From Roseobacter sp. (GTDB taxonomy: Bacteria > Pseudomonadota > Alphaproteobacteria > Rhodobacterales > Rhodobacteraceae), in the NCBI GenBank assembly GCA_024636425.1, contig JAGXHB010000245.1:1-6210 (forward strand): 6,210 bases of DNA. Direction: 5' to 3'. The position numbers and the translations under genes are program-made. Below the pieces are notes generated by a model that saw only the letters and a list, made by a program, of their open reading frames with translations, ran no database searches and was not told the DNA's origin. This document shows positions 1 through 4,923 of this stretch, piece by piece. Position 1 is the stretch's first letter; every line of letters begins with the position of its first letter.

Positions 1-1035
1 CAGGATTTCTCCGTTCTCTGGGCGCTTTTCTTTTTCGGGGTCGGCCTGATCGGGATGGAGTTTGCGACCATTTTCACGAATTCCTACCTGCCTGAACTGG
101 ACCCCGATCCGTCCGAACGGGGCAGGCTGTCGGGGTCCGGCTGGGCCTTCGGCTATGTCGGCGGGGTCGTGTCACTGATCATCATGATCGCGCTTTTTCA
201 GGCAGGCAGCAGTGGGCGCACGATGGCTGGTCTGACCCCGCTGTTGGGGCTTGATCCCGAAACCAAGGCGGATACGCGCATTGTCGGACCGTTAACCGCT
301 GTCTGGTACGCCGTCTTCATGATTCCATTCTTCCTCTATATCCGCGACACGCCGACCCCCAATGCCGCCCGTTACCGGGTGGGCAAAGGGCTGTCGGATC
401 TGGGGCGGACCCTTCGGAACCTGCCGCGGCATCCGTCTTTGCTGGCCTATCTGGGGTCATCCATGTTTTACAGGGATGCCCTGAACGGGATGTACACCTT
501 CGGGGGCATTTATGCCCTTGGGGTTCTGAACTGGTCCATCATAGACATCGGCGTGTTCGGGATACTTGCGGCCGTGTCCGGCGCGGTATTTTGCTGGATC
601 GGTGGCCGCGTGGATCGCGCAATTGGTCCGCTGCCCGTCATCGTAACCTGCTGCATTTTGTTGATCGCGACGGCCTGCCTCATCATCTCGCTGACGCCGA
701 CATCCGTGATGGGCATTGCGCTGGCCGAAGGATCCTCCCTGCCCGACATCATGTTCTACGTTGCAGGTGCGGTCATCGGGGCCGCAGGTGGCGCATTGCA
801 GGCGTCATCTCGCAATATGCTGACGCGACAAGGCAACCCGGAACGCATGACCGAGGCGTTCGGGCTTTACGCGCTTTCAGGCAAGGCGACGTCGTTTCTG
901 GCACCTGCGCTGATTGCCGTGACGAGCGACCTGACCGGCAGTCAAAGGCTGGGCATTACCCCCGTGGTAGGGCTGTTCATTCTTGGCCTAATTCTGTTAG
1001 CATGGGTGAAACCGAACGGAGATTTCGCTAAATGA
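1..1035 (+). CDS. MFS transporter, UMF1/Atg22-like family (5' end missing)
   Basis: The frame is open from base 1, so the gene begins upstream of the window; 344 residues are visible and the ATG at 55 is internal. The protein is an inner-membrane carrier built of repeated hydrophobic helices. The visible part opens in a membrane helix (FFFGVGLIGMEF), followed by FTNSYLPEL and then RLSGSGWAFGYVGG, which is the family's characteristic loop-helix signature. The segment WYAVFMIPFFLYIRDTP resembles the usual end of the N-terminal half, and the second half has about six further helices ending at LGLILLAWVKPNGDFAK. UMF1 members of bacteria are mostly uncharacterised exporters related to yeast Atg22 (vacuolar amino-acid efflux), so the substrate is unknown. 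The TGA stop overlaps the ATG of the following endopeptidase gene as ATGA, suggesting cotranscription and translational coupling. Confidence 0.85.
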   Translation, partial: QDFSVLWALFFFGVGLIGMEFATIFTNSYLPELDPDPSERGRLSGSGWAFGYVGGVVSLIIMIALFQAGSSGRTMAGLTPLLGLDPETKADTRIVGPLTAVWYAVFMIPFFLYIRDTPTPNAARYRVGKGLSDLGRTLRNLPRHPSLLAYLGSSMFYRDALNGMYTFGGIYALGVLNWSIIDIGVFGILAAVSGAVFCWIGGRVDRAIGPLPVIVTCCILLIATACLIISLTPTSVMGIALAEGSSLPDIMFYVAGAVIGAAGGALQASSRNMLTRQGNPERMTEAFGLYALSGKATSFLAPALIAVTSDLTGSQRLGITPVVGLFILGLILLAWVKPNGDFAK

Positions 1036-1967
1036 TCCTGTCTAGAGTGCTTGCGTGTGTTGCCCTTTCACTGACCCTTGTGGCATGTGGCGGATCATCA
1101 TCCAAACCCAACCCTGAAGCGTCCAAGATCTTGCCGACCATCGGTTCGTCGGGCGGCGCGCTCAGCAATGTTCAGGCGAAAAAGCTGTTCGGTGCCAAAT
1201 CAGGGCCATCGGGACAATCGTCCGCCCCTTTCGGCAGCTATGCCAAAGGATGCGTTGCAGGTGCGGCCCAATTGCCGGAAACCGGCCCGACCTGGCAAGC
1301 GATGCGCCTGTCGCGCAACCGGAACTGGGGTCACCCCGAAGTCATTGATTACCTTAAAGACCTAAGCGCGAAGGCAGCACAGCAGCCGGGGTGGGAGGGG
1401 CTGTATGTCGGTGACATCAGCCAGCCCCGCGGTGGCCCGATGCTGACCGGACACGCAAGCCATCAGATGGGTCTTGATGCGGATATATGGATGCTGCCGC
1501 CCAAATCCTTGGCCCTCAGCCGCGCGCAGCGTGAAAACATTTCGTCGATTTCGATGCGCCGTTCCAGTGGTGCATATGTTAACAGCAGCTGGACACGCCA
1601 ACATCACGAAATCCTCAAGGCTGCCGCATCGGACCCTCGTGTCGCGCGGATTTTCATCTTCCCGGGTGCCAAGGTGCAAATGTGCGATGACGAAAAGGGG
1701 GACCGGAGCTGGCTGCGCAAGATACGCCCGTGGTACGGCCACCACTATCACTTTCACGTGCGTTTGGCCTGTCCCAAGGGGACCACAGGCTGCGTGAACC
1801 AGGATCCGCCCCCCGCAGGGGACGGCTGCGCCGATGCACGTCAGTGGCAGGCGAACATCCTTAATCCACCGCCACCAAATCCAAACGCACCCAAAGCCAA
1901 ACCCAAACGGGAACTCGTCCTGGCTGATCTGCCGGCACAGTGCCAGTCTGTACTGGAAGCGAACTGA
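1032..1967 (+). CDS. mepA: Penicillin-insensitive murein DD-endopeptidase MepA, predicted lipoprotein
   Basis: The 311-residue protein should cleave D-Ala-meso-DAP cross-links of peptidoglycan in the periplasm (peptidase family M74, LAS zinc metallopeptidases). GHASHQMGLDADIW supplies zinc ligands H144 and D151, and WYGHHYHFHVRL supplies H237, H240 and H242. All five lie at a constant offset of 31 from what I recall as E. coli MepA H113, D120, H206, H209 and H211, so the active site is intact. Six cysteines besides C19 (74, 218, 247, 254, 266, 304) fit the three disulfides of the family. A proline-rich linker (about 279-294) precedes a C-terminal PAQCQSVLEAN, also family-typical. The N terminus has a short hydrophobic signal with lipobox LVAC (C19) and G20, predicting an outer-membrane lipoprotein. 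The ATG overlaps the upstream stop by 4 bases; GGAG at 1018-1021 is a plausible ribosome site. Confidence 0.95.
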   Translation: MILSRVLACVALSLTLVACGGSSSKPNPEASKILPTIGSSGGALSNVQAKKLFGAKSGPSGQSSAPFGSYAKGCVAGAAQLPETGPTWQAMRLSRNRNWGHPEVIDYLKDLSAKAAQQPGWEGLYVGDISQPRGGPMLTGHASHQMGLDADIWMLPPKSLALSRAQRENISSISMRRSSGAYVNSSWTRQHHEILKAAASDPRVARIFIFPGAKVQMCDDEKGDRSWLRKIRPWYGHHYHFHVRLACPKGTTGCVNQDPPPAGDGCADARQWQANILNPPPPNPNAPKAKPKRELVLADLPAQCQSVLEAN

Positions 1968-2836
1968 CACTGCTCCAAACCATTGTCGCACTTGGTATGG
2001 CATCGGCGGCTCTGGCCTCTGATGCTTCATCCACGCTTGTGCAAACCTCATCCTATGTCTGGACCGAGGACGCCAGTTGGTTTGGCGGGTTTTCAGGTAT
2101 GGAAGTTAGTGCCGATGGCAAGCGGCTGGTTGCAGTCTCTGACCGCGGGCGCGTGATCGAAGCCACCCTTGATCGAACTGAAGGTGTCCTGACCGGCGTT
2201 ACGCTGACCCATTCCGTGGCGTTGCGCGATCCGTCCGGACAAATCCTGGTCAAACCCTTCACGGATGCGGAAGGACTGGCCATAACAGCTGACGGTCGCG
2301 CCTTTGCCAGCTTTGAAGGCCAGCATCGCGTTGCCGCTTTAACGGTGGCGGACGGTCGGACCACCCCGCTGCCAAGCATGCCTGAATTCGATTTCGTAAG
2401 TGAAAACGCGGGCTTCGAAGCGCTTGCTGTCCGTTCTGACGACACATTGATCGCGGTCCCCGAACAAAGCAGCGGTGCCAGCTTTCCGGTCTTCGCCTAC
2501 ATCGCCGAAACGGGCTGGGAACTGCTTGCAGAGCTTCCCAAACGCGGTCCCTTCTTGCCGGTAGGCGCGGATTTCGACACCGAAGGCAGGCTCTATTTGC
2601 TTGAGCGTACCGTGACACCGCTGGGGTTTCGGACACGCATACGCAGGTTTAATCTGGATGATCCGAAGTTGACCGAAACAACCCTCCTGCAAAGCCTTCC
2701 GGCCCGGTATGACAATCTTGAAGCGATCACGGTCTGGACAGATGATGAAGGTCGGACTCGCTTGACGCTAATCTCTGACGACAACTTCTTTCCGGTCCAG
2801 CAAACCCAGATCGTCGAATTTACACTGACCGAATGA
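1940..2836 (+). CDS. Esterase-like activity of phytase family protein (exported beta-propeller)
   Basis: The 298-residue frame matches the phytase-like domain family (PF13449): FSGMEVSADG (51-60), VSDRG (66-70), FTDAEGLAITADG (107-119), NAGFEALAV (156-164), NLEAI (259-263) and the C-terminal LISDDNFFPVQQTQIVEF. These recurring acidic loops are typical of calcium-dependent phytase/esterase-like propellers, but the substrate of this subfamily is not established. A hydrophobic stretch ending in ASAALASDA looks like a signal peptide cut after ALA, so the protein is probably periplasmic. The start is uncertain. An in-frame stop at 1925-1927 leaves GTG 1940 (used here, 28-base overlap with mepA, no clear ribosome site), CTG 1964 (overlapping the mepA stop as CTGA, with GGAAG at 1955-1959), CTG 1970, or ATG 1997, which would destroy the signal peptide. 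None gives the usual positive n-region. It is most likely cotranscribed with mepA. Confidence 0.85.
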   Translation: MPVCTGSELTLLQTIVALGMASAALASDASSTLVQTSSYVWTEDASWFGGFSGMEVSADGKRLVAVSDRGRVIEATLDRTEGVLTGVTLTHSVALRDPSGQILVKPFTDAEGLAITADGRAFASFEGQHRVAALTVADGRTTPLPSMPEFDFVSENAGFEALAVRSDDTLIAVPEQSSGASFPVFAYIAETGWELLAELPKRGPFLPVGADFDTEGRLYLLERTVTPLGFRTRIRRFNLDDPKLTETTLLQSLPARYDNLEAITVWTDDEGRTRLTLISDDNFFPVQQTQIVEFTLTE

Positions 2837-2872
2837 CTTGCAAGAAAACCATGTAGGTCTTAAACGGGCGCT

Positions 2873-2891
2873 GTCTGCGATCCCCGCAGGC
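2873..2891 (+). other. RNA hairpin directly 5' of the preQ1-I aptamer candidate
   Basis: G2873-G2879 pairs with C2885-C2891 (seven pairs including one U-G) around the five-base loop AUCCC. It ends at the base just before the proposed aptamer P1 helix (C2892), so the two helices could stack coaxially. It is not followed by a U-run, so it is not a terminator. Its role as an accessory domain is inference. Confidence 0.5.
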
Positions 2892-2920
2892 CAAGTCGCC
2901 GCACCCTTGCAAAAAACGGT
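2892..2920 (+). promoter_or_regulatory. Candidate preQ1-I riboswitch controlling the downstream YhhQ-type transporter
   Basis: The segment folds as a compact H-type pseudoknot with the architecture of preQ1-I. P1 is C2892-G2895 with C2906-G2909 (4 bp). The 10-base loop U2896-C2905 closely resembles the loop of the Thermoanaerobacter tengcongensis aptamer as I recall it (UCGCAGUAAC there, UCGCCGCACC here). An A-rich tail (A2911-A2916) follows. P2 joins C2899-C2900-G2901 to C2917-G2918-G2919, with a possible G2898-U2920 pair. C2905 sits where the ligand-pairing cytosine (Tte C15) lies. The P2 3' strand is 7-10 bases before the ATG at 2927, where a Shine-Dalgarno should be, so ligand binding would be expected to block translation. 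The gene context is exactly the known one. Weakness: P1 is short, with a C-C mismatch below it. Confidence 0.65.
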
Positions 2921-2926
2921 TATATC

Positions 2927-3547
2927 ATGACACGCACTCATCTTCCCGGCATCATTGCCATGGCCGCTATCGTCGTGGCTTCCAACATCCTTGTTCAGTT
3001 CCTGTACGGAAATTGGCTGACCTGGGGCGCCTTTACCTACCCTCTGGCCTTTCTGGTCACCGACGTGATGAACCGCGCCTACGGGCAGGCGGCAGCACGG
3101 CGCGTCGTGATGGTGGGGTTTGTGGTCGGTCTGGCATGTTCGCTGATCGGGACGCAAATCATGGGCGAATTTGGTCCCTTGGTGACGATCCGTATCGCCG
3201 TAGGGTCCGGCGTGGCATTCCTGGTAGCGCAGTTGCTGGATGTCGCCATCTTCTCCGCGCTGCGGGACGGTAAATGGTGGCGCGCGCCCTTGGCCAGCAC
3301 CTTGGTCGGCAGCACAGTCGATACCATTTTGTTCTTCTCGATCGCCTTTTCAGGTGCATTGTCCTTCATACATCCTGCGACGGATGTATCCTGGGCCTCC
3401 GAAACCGTTCCCCTGCTGGGCAGCGGTCCTGAAGCCCCCTTGTGGGTTTCGCTTGCGGTGGCGGATTGGTCGGTCAAACTTGGCCTCGCGCTGATTGCGC
3501 TGATCCCGTTCCGTCTGATCACCGCGCGGCTGCTCAAGACGGCCTGA
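2927..3547 (+). CDS. yhhQ: Queuosine precursor transporter, YhhQ/VUT family
   Basis: The 206-residue integral membrane protein of the vitamin-uptake-like (VUT, COG1738) family imports the queuosine precursors preQ0/preQ1 for tRNA modification in characterised relatives. The family signatures are present: SNILVQF (19-25), YPLAFLVTDVMNRAYG (38-53), the QLLDVAIFSALRD segment (102-114) and STLVGSTVDTILFF (124-137). About six membrane helices can be drawn (roughly 7-27, 33-47, 60-79, 86-110, 124-145 and 172-196), the normal size for the family. The ATG at 2927 is the natural start because the signature helices follow at once. No ordinary Shine-Dalgarno precedes it, which fits the proposed riboswitch occupying that position. 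No queuosine biosynthesis gene is in the window. The exact precursor taken up cannot be told from sequence. Confidence 0.93.
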   Translation: MTRTHLPGIIAMAAIVVASNILVQFLYGNWLTWGAFTYPLAFLVTDVMNRAYGQAAARRVVMVGFVVGLACSLIGTQIMGEFGPLVTIRIAVGSGVAFLVAQLLDVAIFSALRDGKWWRAPLASTLVGSTVDTILFFSIAFSGALSFIHPATDVSWASETVPLLGSGPEAPLWVSLAVADWSVKLGLALIALIPFRLITARLLKTA

Positions 3548-3564
3548 GTACCGGTCCCTCACCT

Positions 3565-3611
3565 TCTCTGGCTCTTGAATATCCCAGAGAATTTGAGGGG
3601 CAACGCCCCTC
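3565..3611 (+). terminator. Two tandem hairpins after the transporter gene, possible terminator
   Basis: TCTCTGG (3565-3571) pairs with CCAGAGA (3584-3590) around a 12-base loop. Immediately downstream GAGGGGC (3595-3601) pairs with GCCCCTC (3605-3611) around AAC, followed by GTTTGC. Both helices are perfect 7-mers and start 18 bases after the transporter stop. The U-run after the second is poor, so this may be a weak terminator or a 3'-end stabilising structure rather than a strong terminator. Confidence 0.4.
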
Positions 3612-3687
3612 GTTTGCATCGTTGCGTCCTCCAGCTGCGTCGCGGATTCACATAGCGATCACAGGGCTGCGAGTTTTTCGACCACAG

Positions 3688-3725
3688 TGCAAAAAACATT
3701 TTGCATTTGGGCGAGACTGTGCAAA
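3688..3725. promoter_or_regulatory. Cluster of three TGCAAA half-sites, possible operator
   Basis: TGCAAAA (3688-3694) and TTTTGCA (3699-3705) form a perfect 7-bp inverted repeat around AACA. A third copy, TGCAAA, lies at 3720-3725. The cluster stands 25-60 bases before the extreme Shine-Dalgarno of the small transcription unit, where a promoter would be expected. I could not assign convincing -35 and -10 boxes, and the cognate regulator is unknown. Confidence 0.35.
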
Positions 3726-3749
3726 CCTTTGAGTGAGTTCAACAAATGT

Positions 3750-3765
3750 AAAGGAGGTGATCCAG
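3750..3765 (+). promoter_or_regulatory. Extreme Shine-Dalgarno, complementary to the last 16 bases of 16S rRNA
   Basis: AAAGGAGGTGATCCAG is the exact reverse complement of the conserved 16S 3' terminus CTGGATCACCTCCTTT of this bacterial group (from memory). Ordinary ribosome binding sites use about 4-8 of these bases. The GGAGG core ends 7 bases before GTG 3765, the ideal spacing. A run this long is very unlikely by chance; the bases after it do not continue the 16S match. Confidence 0.65.
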
Positions 3766-3821
3766 TGTCAAGAACGGTATTGGAGCGAGGTGTCGGAACA
3801 GCTTGGGAGGTATCCCGCTAG
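3765..3821 (+). CDS. Possible 18-residue peptide behind the extreme Shine-Dalgarno
   Basis: GTG at 3765 opens a frame of 18 codons ending in TAG at 3819-3821, with product MSRTVLERGVGTAWEVSR. The only strong support is the ribosome site, placed at ideal distance. The peptide is short, charged, has no hydrophobic segment, and I do not recognise it. Its stop codon lies inside a strong hairpin (3815-3836), so ribosomes finishing the peptide would disturb that helix, as in leader-peptide control. It could instead be that the SD-like sequence serves an RNA function and no peptide is made. The interval contains no later gene on the same strand before the terminator, so a classical attenuator is not evident. 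Confidence 0.35.
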   Translation: MSRTVLERGVGTAWEVSR

Positions 3822-3836
3822 GGCAGCCCTTGGCGG
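3815..3836 (+). other. Strong RNA hairpin spanning the stop of the small frame
   Basis: C3815-G3823 pairs with C3827-G3836 in nine pairs, mostly G-C, with one T-G wobble, a bulged T3831 and a CAG loop. No U-run follows, so it is not a terminator. It supports this stretch being a structured RNA. Confidence 0.5.
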
Positions 3837-3896
3837 TCGATAAAACCCAGGTGGATCGCTGATCTAACCGATCCTGCCTCCGTAAACCATTCGATT

Positions 3897-3926
3897 GGGC
3901 CGCCCCTTCAAAAGGGCGGCCCTTTT
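3897..3926 (+). terminator. Rho-independent terminator
   Basis: GGGCCGCCC (3897-3905) and GGGCGGCCC (3914-3922) form a perfect 9-bp GC helix around an 8-base loop, followed at once by TTTT (3923-3926). The U-run exists only on the plus strand; read on the minus strand the helix is followed by AATCGA. It therefore ends the plus-strand small unit rather than the convergent STAS gene, whose stop is 7 bases away. Confidence 0.85.
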
Positions 3927-3932
3927 CGCATA

Positions 3933-4340
3933 CTAGTGGCGTTCGCTCTCGTTCGGTTCAGACACTGCTTCGGCGTCCAGATACCTCCACGCCGCGATCT
4001 CCTCGTCAAAGGTCTTTGCCTTGACCGGGATGATGGTCGACATTGCGTCAATCACGCTTTGCGCGCTGTCAGGGGCTCCGACGACGACATAGCGATCCAC
4101 CTTGGACAAAGATCTGAACCGTGACTTGATTGACTCCCAGCTGAAGCTTGCGCCCGGCTCGGCACCATCATAGCGATCAAAAATCATCATCAAGTCGACT
4201 GAATCATGCGCGTCAAAGATGTCATTCACGTATTCGGCCAAAGCGGTCATATCGTCTTGGCTGACTTCGCCCGTTATCCGGAAAGAAAACAGGGTGTCGC
4301 GGTTGTTGGCGACCTCGATTACGGTTGGCAGACTTAGCAT
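3933..4340 (-). CDS. SpoIIAA-like (STAS-fold) domain protein
   Basis: The 135-residue protein fits the SpoIIAA-like family (PF11964, STAS/SEC14-type fold). Features seen are a hydrophobic strand FSFRITGEVS (18-27), the acidic helix QDDMTALAEYVNDIFDAH, the strand VDLMMIFDRYDG (48-59), the strand VDRYVVVGAP (81-90), and the C-terminal AKTFDEEIAAWRYL (108-121) that is typical of the family; length is normal. Members are small cytosolic proteins of unknown function, and there is no clear phosphorylatable serine motif to call it an anti-sigma antagonist. The ATG at 4340 is chosen because GGAGAGG precedes it and homology begins there; the frame stays open to 4517 on the same strand but that part has low-complexity, unconserved-looking sequence overlapping arfB. 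Divergent from arfB across 93 bases. Confidence 0.85.
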   Translation of the reverse strand: MLSLPTVIEVANNRDTLFSFRITGEVSQDDMTALAEYVNDIFDAHDSVDLMMIFDRYDGAEPGASFSWESIKSRFRSLSKVDRYVVVGAPDSAQSVIDAMSTIIPVKAKTFDEEIAAWRYLDAEAVSEPNESERH

Positions 4341-4365
4341 GGCCGGACCTCTCCAAAGGGGGTTT

Positions 4366-4375
4366 AACTTAAGTT
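4366..4375. promoter_or_regulatory. 10-bp palindrome in the divergent intergenic region
   Basis: AACTTAAGTT reads the same on both strands and sits 26 bases before the STAS gene start, one base from the longer inverted repeat at 4377-4402. It may be an operator or part of the minus-strand promoter. A single AT-rich palindrome of this size is weak evidence on its own. Confidence 0.3.
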
Positions 4376-4376
4376 T

Positions 4377-4402
4377 GAACGCATCTTCACCTTGATGCGT
4401 TC
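4377..4402. promoter_or_regulatory. Perfect 9-bp inverted repeat between the STAS gene and arfB
   Basis: GAACGCATC (4377-4385) and GATGCGTTC (4394-4402) are perfect reverse complements separated by 8 bases. Centre-to-centre distance is 17 bases, suited to a dimeric regulator contacting both divergent promoters. As RNA it would form a hairpin in the arfB leader 31 bases before its ATG, or in the STAS leader. There is no U-run, so it is not a terminator. Confidence 0.5.
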
Positions 4403-4433
4403 CAGTGCGATGATCCGCCCCAAGGAGAGACGC

Positions 4434-4856
4434 ATGCTGCACATCACAAACACTGTCGCTATTCAGGACTGGGAGATGACCGAGACATTCGTTCGGTCCT
4501 CGGGGCCCGGCGGGCAAAATGTGAACAAAGTCTCAAGTGCGGTCGAACTGCGGTTCGAGGCGGGTACCTCGCCGTCATTGTCGTCACCCGTCAAAACGCG
4601 CCTGCGCCGTCTGGCCGGGCGGCGCTGGACCAACGAAGGCGCGCTGGTCATCCAATGCGACGAGACGCGAAGCCAGGTACGTAACCGGGAGATTGCGCGC
4701 GAAAGGCTCAAGGAGCTGATCAAGGCAGCGCTGACCCCGCCTAAAAGGCGCATACCGACCCGGCCAACATTGGGGTCAAAAAAGCGGCGGCTGAAAGAAA
4801 AGAAAGTCAGGGGCGAGGTCAAAGCCTTGCGTGGTAAGGTCGATCCGAAAAGCTGA
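4434..4856 (+). CDS. arfB: Alternative ribosome-rescue factor ArfB (YaeJ), peptidyl-tRNA hydrolase
   Basis: The 140-residue protein has the release-factor catalytic domain with SSGPGGQNVNKVSSAVELRF; the GGQ motif at 26-28 hydrolyses peptidyl-tRNA on ribosomes stalled without a stop codon. The conserved TRSQVRNRE (78-86) and the basic C-terminal tail PTRPTLGSKKRRLKEKKVRGEVKALRGKV match the E. coli YaeJ tail that enters the empty mRNA channel, and the length equals that of E. coli ArfB as I recall it (140). The ATG at 4434 is preferred over the upstream in-frame ATG at 4392 because AAGGAGA lies just before it and because residues MLHITNTVAI align with the family N terminus. The upstream region is shared with the divergent STAS gene and includes an inverted repeat. 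No tmRNA gene is seen here. Confidence 0.95.
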   Translation: MLHITNTVAIQDWEMTETFVRSSGPGGQNVNKVSSAVELRFEAGTSPSLSSPVKTRLRRLAGRRWTNEGALVIQCDETRSQVRNREIARERLKELIKAALTPPKRRIPTRPTLGSKKRRLKEKKVRGEVKALRGKVDPKS

Positions 4857-4923
4857 ACTAGGGAGTGGTCAATCCGTGACAGTCTGCTAGCGTCCGCCCA
4901 AGCGCAGCACAGGACGGGCGACG

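Larger units (their letters stand above)
3750..3926 (+). ncRNA. Putative small structured transcript ending at a strong terminator
   Basis: This interval has the layout of an independent small transcript on the plus strand. It begins with a 16-base match to the reverse complement of the 16S rRNA 3' end (3750-3765), carries an 18-codon frame, a strong hairpin (3815-3836) and a CCTCC segment (3877-3881), and stops at a Rho-independent terminator. GGAGG (3753-3757) can pair with CCTCC (3877-3881), and GATC (3759-3762) with GATC (3870-3873), closing the whole element. Alternatives compete: TGGATC (3852-3857) can pair with GATCCA (3759-3764), and GGATC (3853-3857) with GATCC (3870-3874). I recognise no known RNA family: it does not show the conserved core of SRP RNA, RNase P RNA or tmRNA. 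The 5' end is unknown and may lie upstream near 3730. Confidence 0.45.

Noticed and set aside
1362..2051. Long open antisense frame opposite mepA
   Set aside because: It lies opposite a fully conserved, active-site-complete gene, and its product resembles no family; GC-rich third positions make such shadows common.
3442..3732. Open plus-strand frame bridging the end of yhhQ and the intergenic region
   Set aside because: Its first third is yhhQ in another phase, it has no ribosome site, and it runs through the tandem hairpins at 3565-3611.
3750..3765. A fragment of an antisense or broken 16S rRNA gene
   Set aside because: The match stops abruptly after 16 bases; the following sequence does not continue the 16S reverse complement, so a functional SD is the simpler reading.
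3733..3843. A 36-codon GTG frame (MSSTNVKEVIQ...) running through the SD element in another phase
   Set aside because: It has no ribosome site before GTG 3733 and its N-terminal KEVIQ is simply the translation of the 16S-antisense sequence.
4392..4433. Upstream ATG adding 14 residues to ArfB
   Set aside because: The start at 4434 has AAGGAGA at correct distance and gives the 140-residue family length; the extension lies on one arm of the inverted repeat.
4341..4517. N-terminal extension of the STAS protein by 59 residues on the minus strand
   Set aside because: The ATG at 4340 has a good GGAGAGG site, family homology starts there, and the extension would overlap the divergent arfB gene.
4861..4923. 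Possible promoter (GTGACA / TGCTAGCGT) before the EamA gene
   Set aside because: The boxes are poorly spaced and weakly matched, so I did not list it as a feature.
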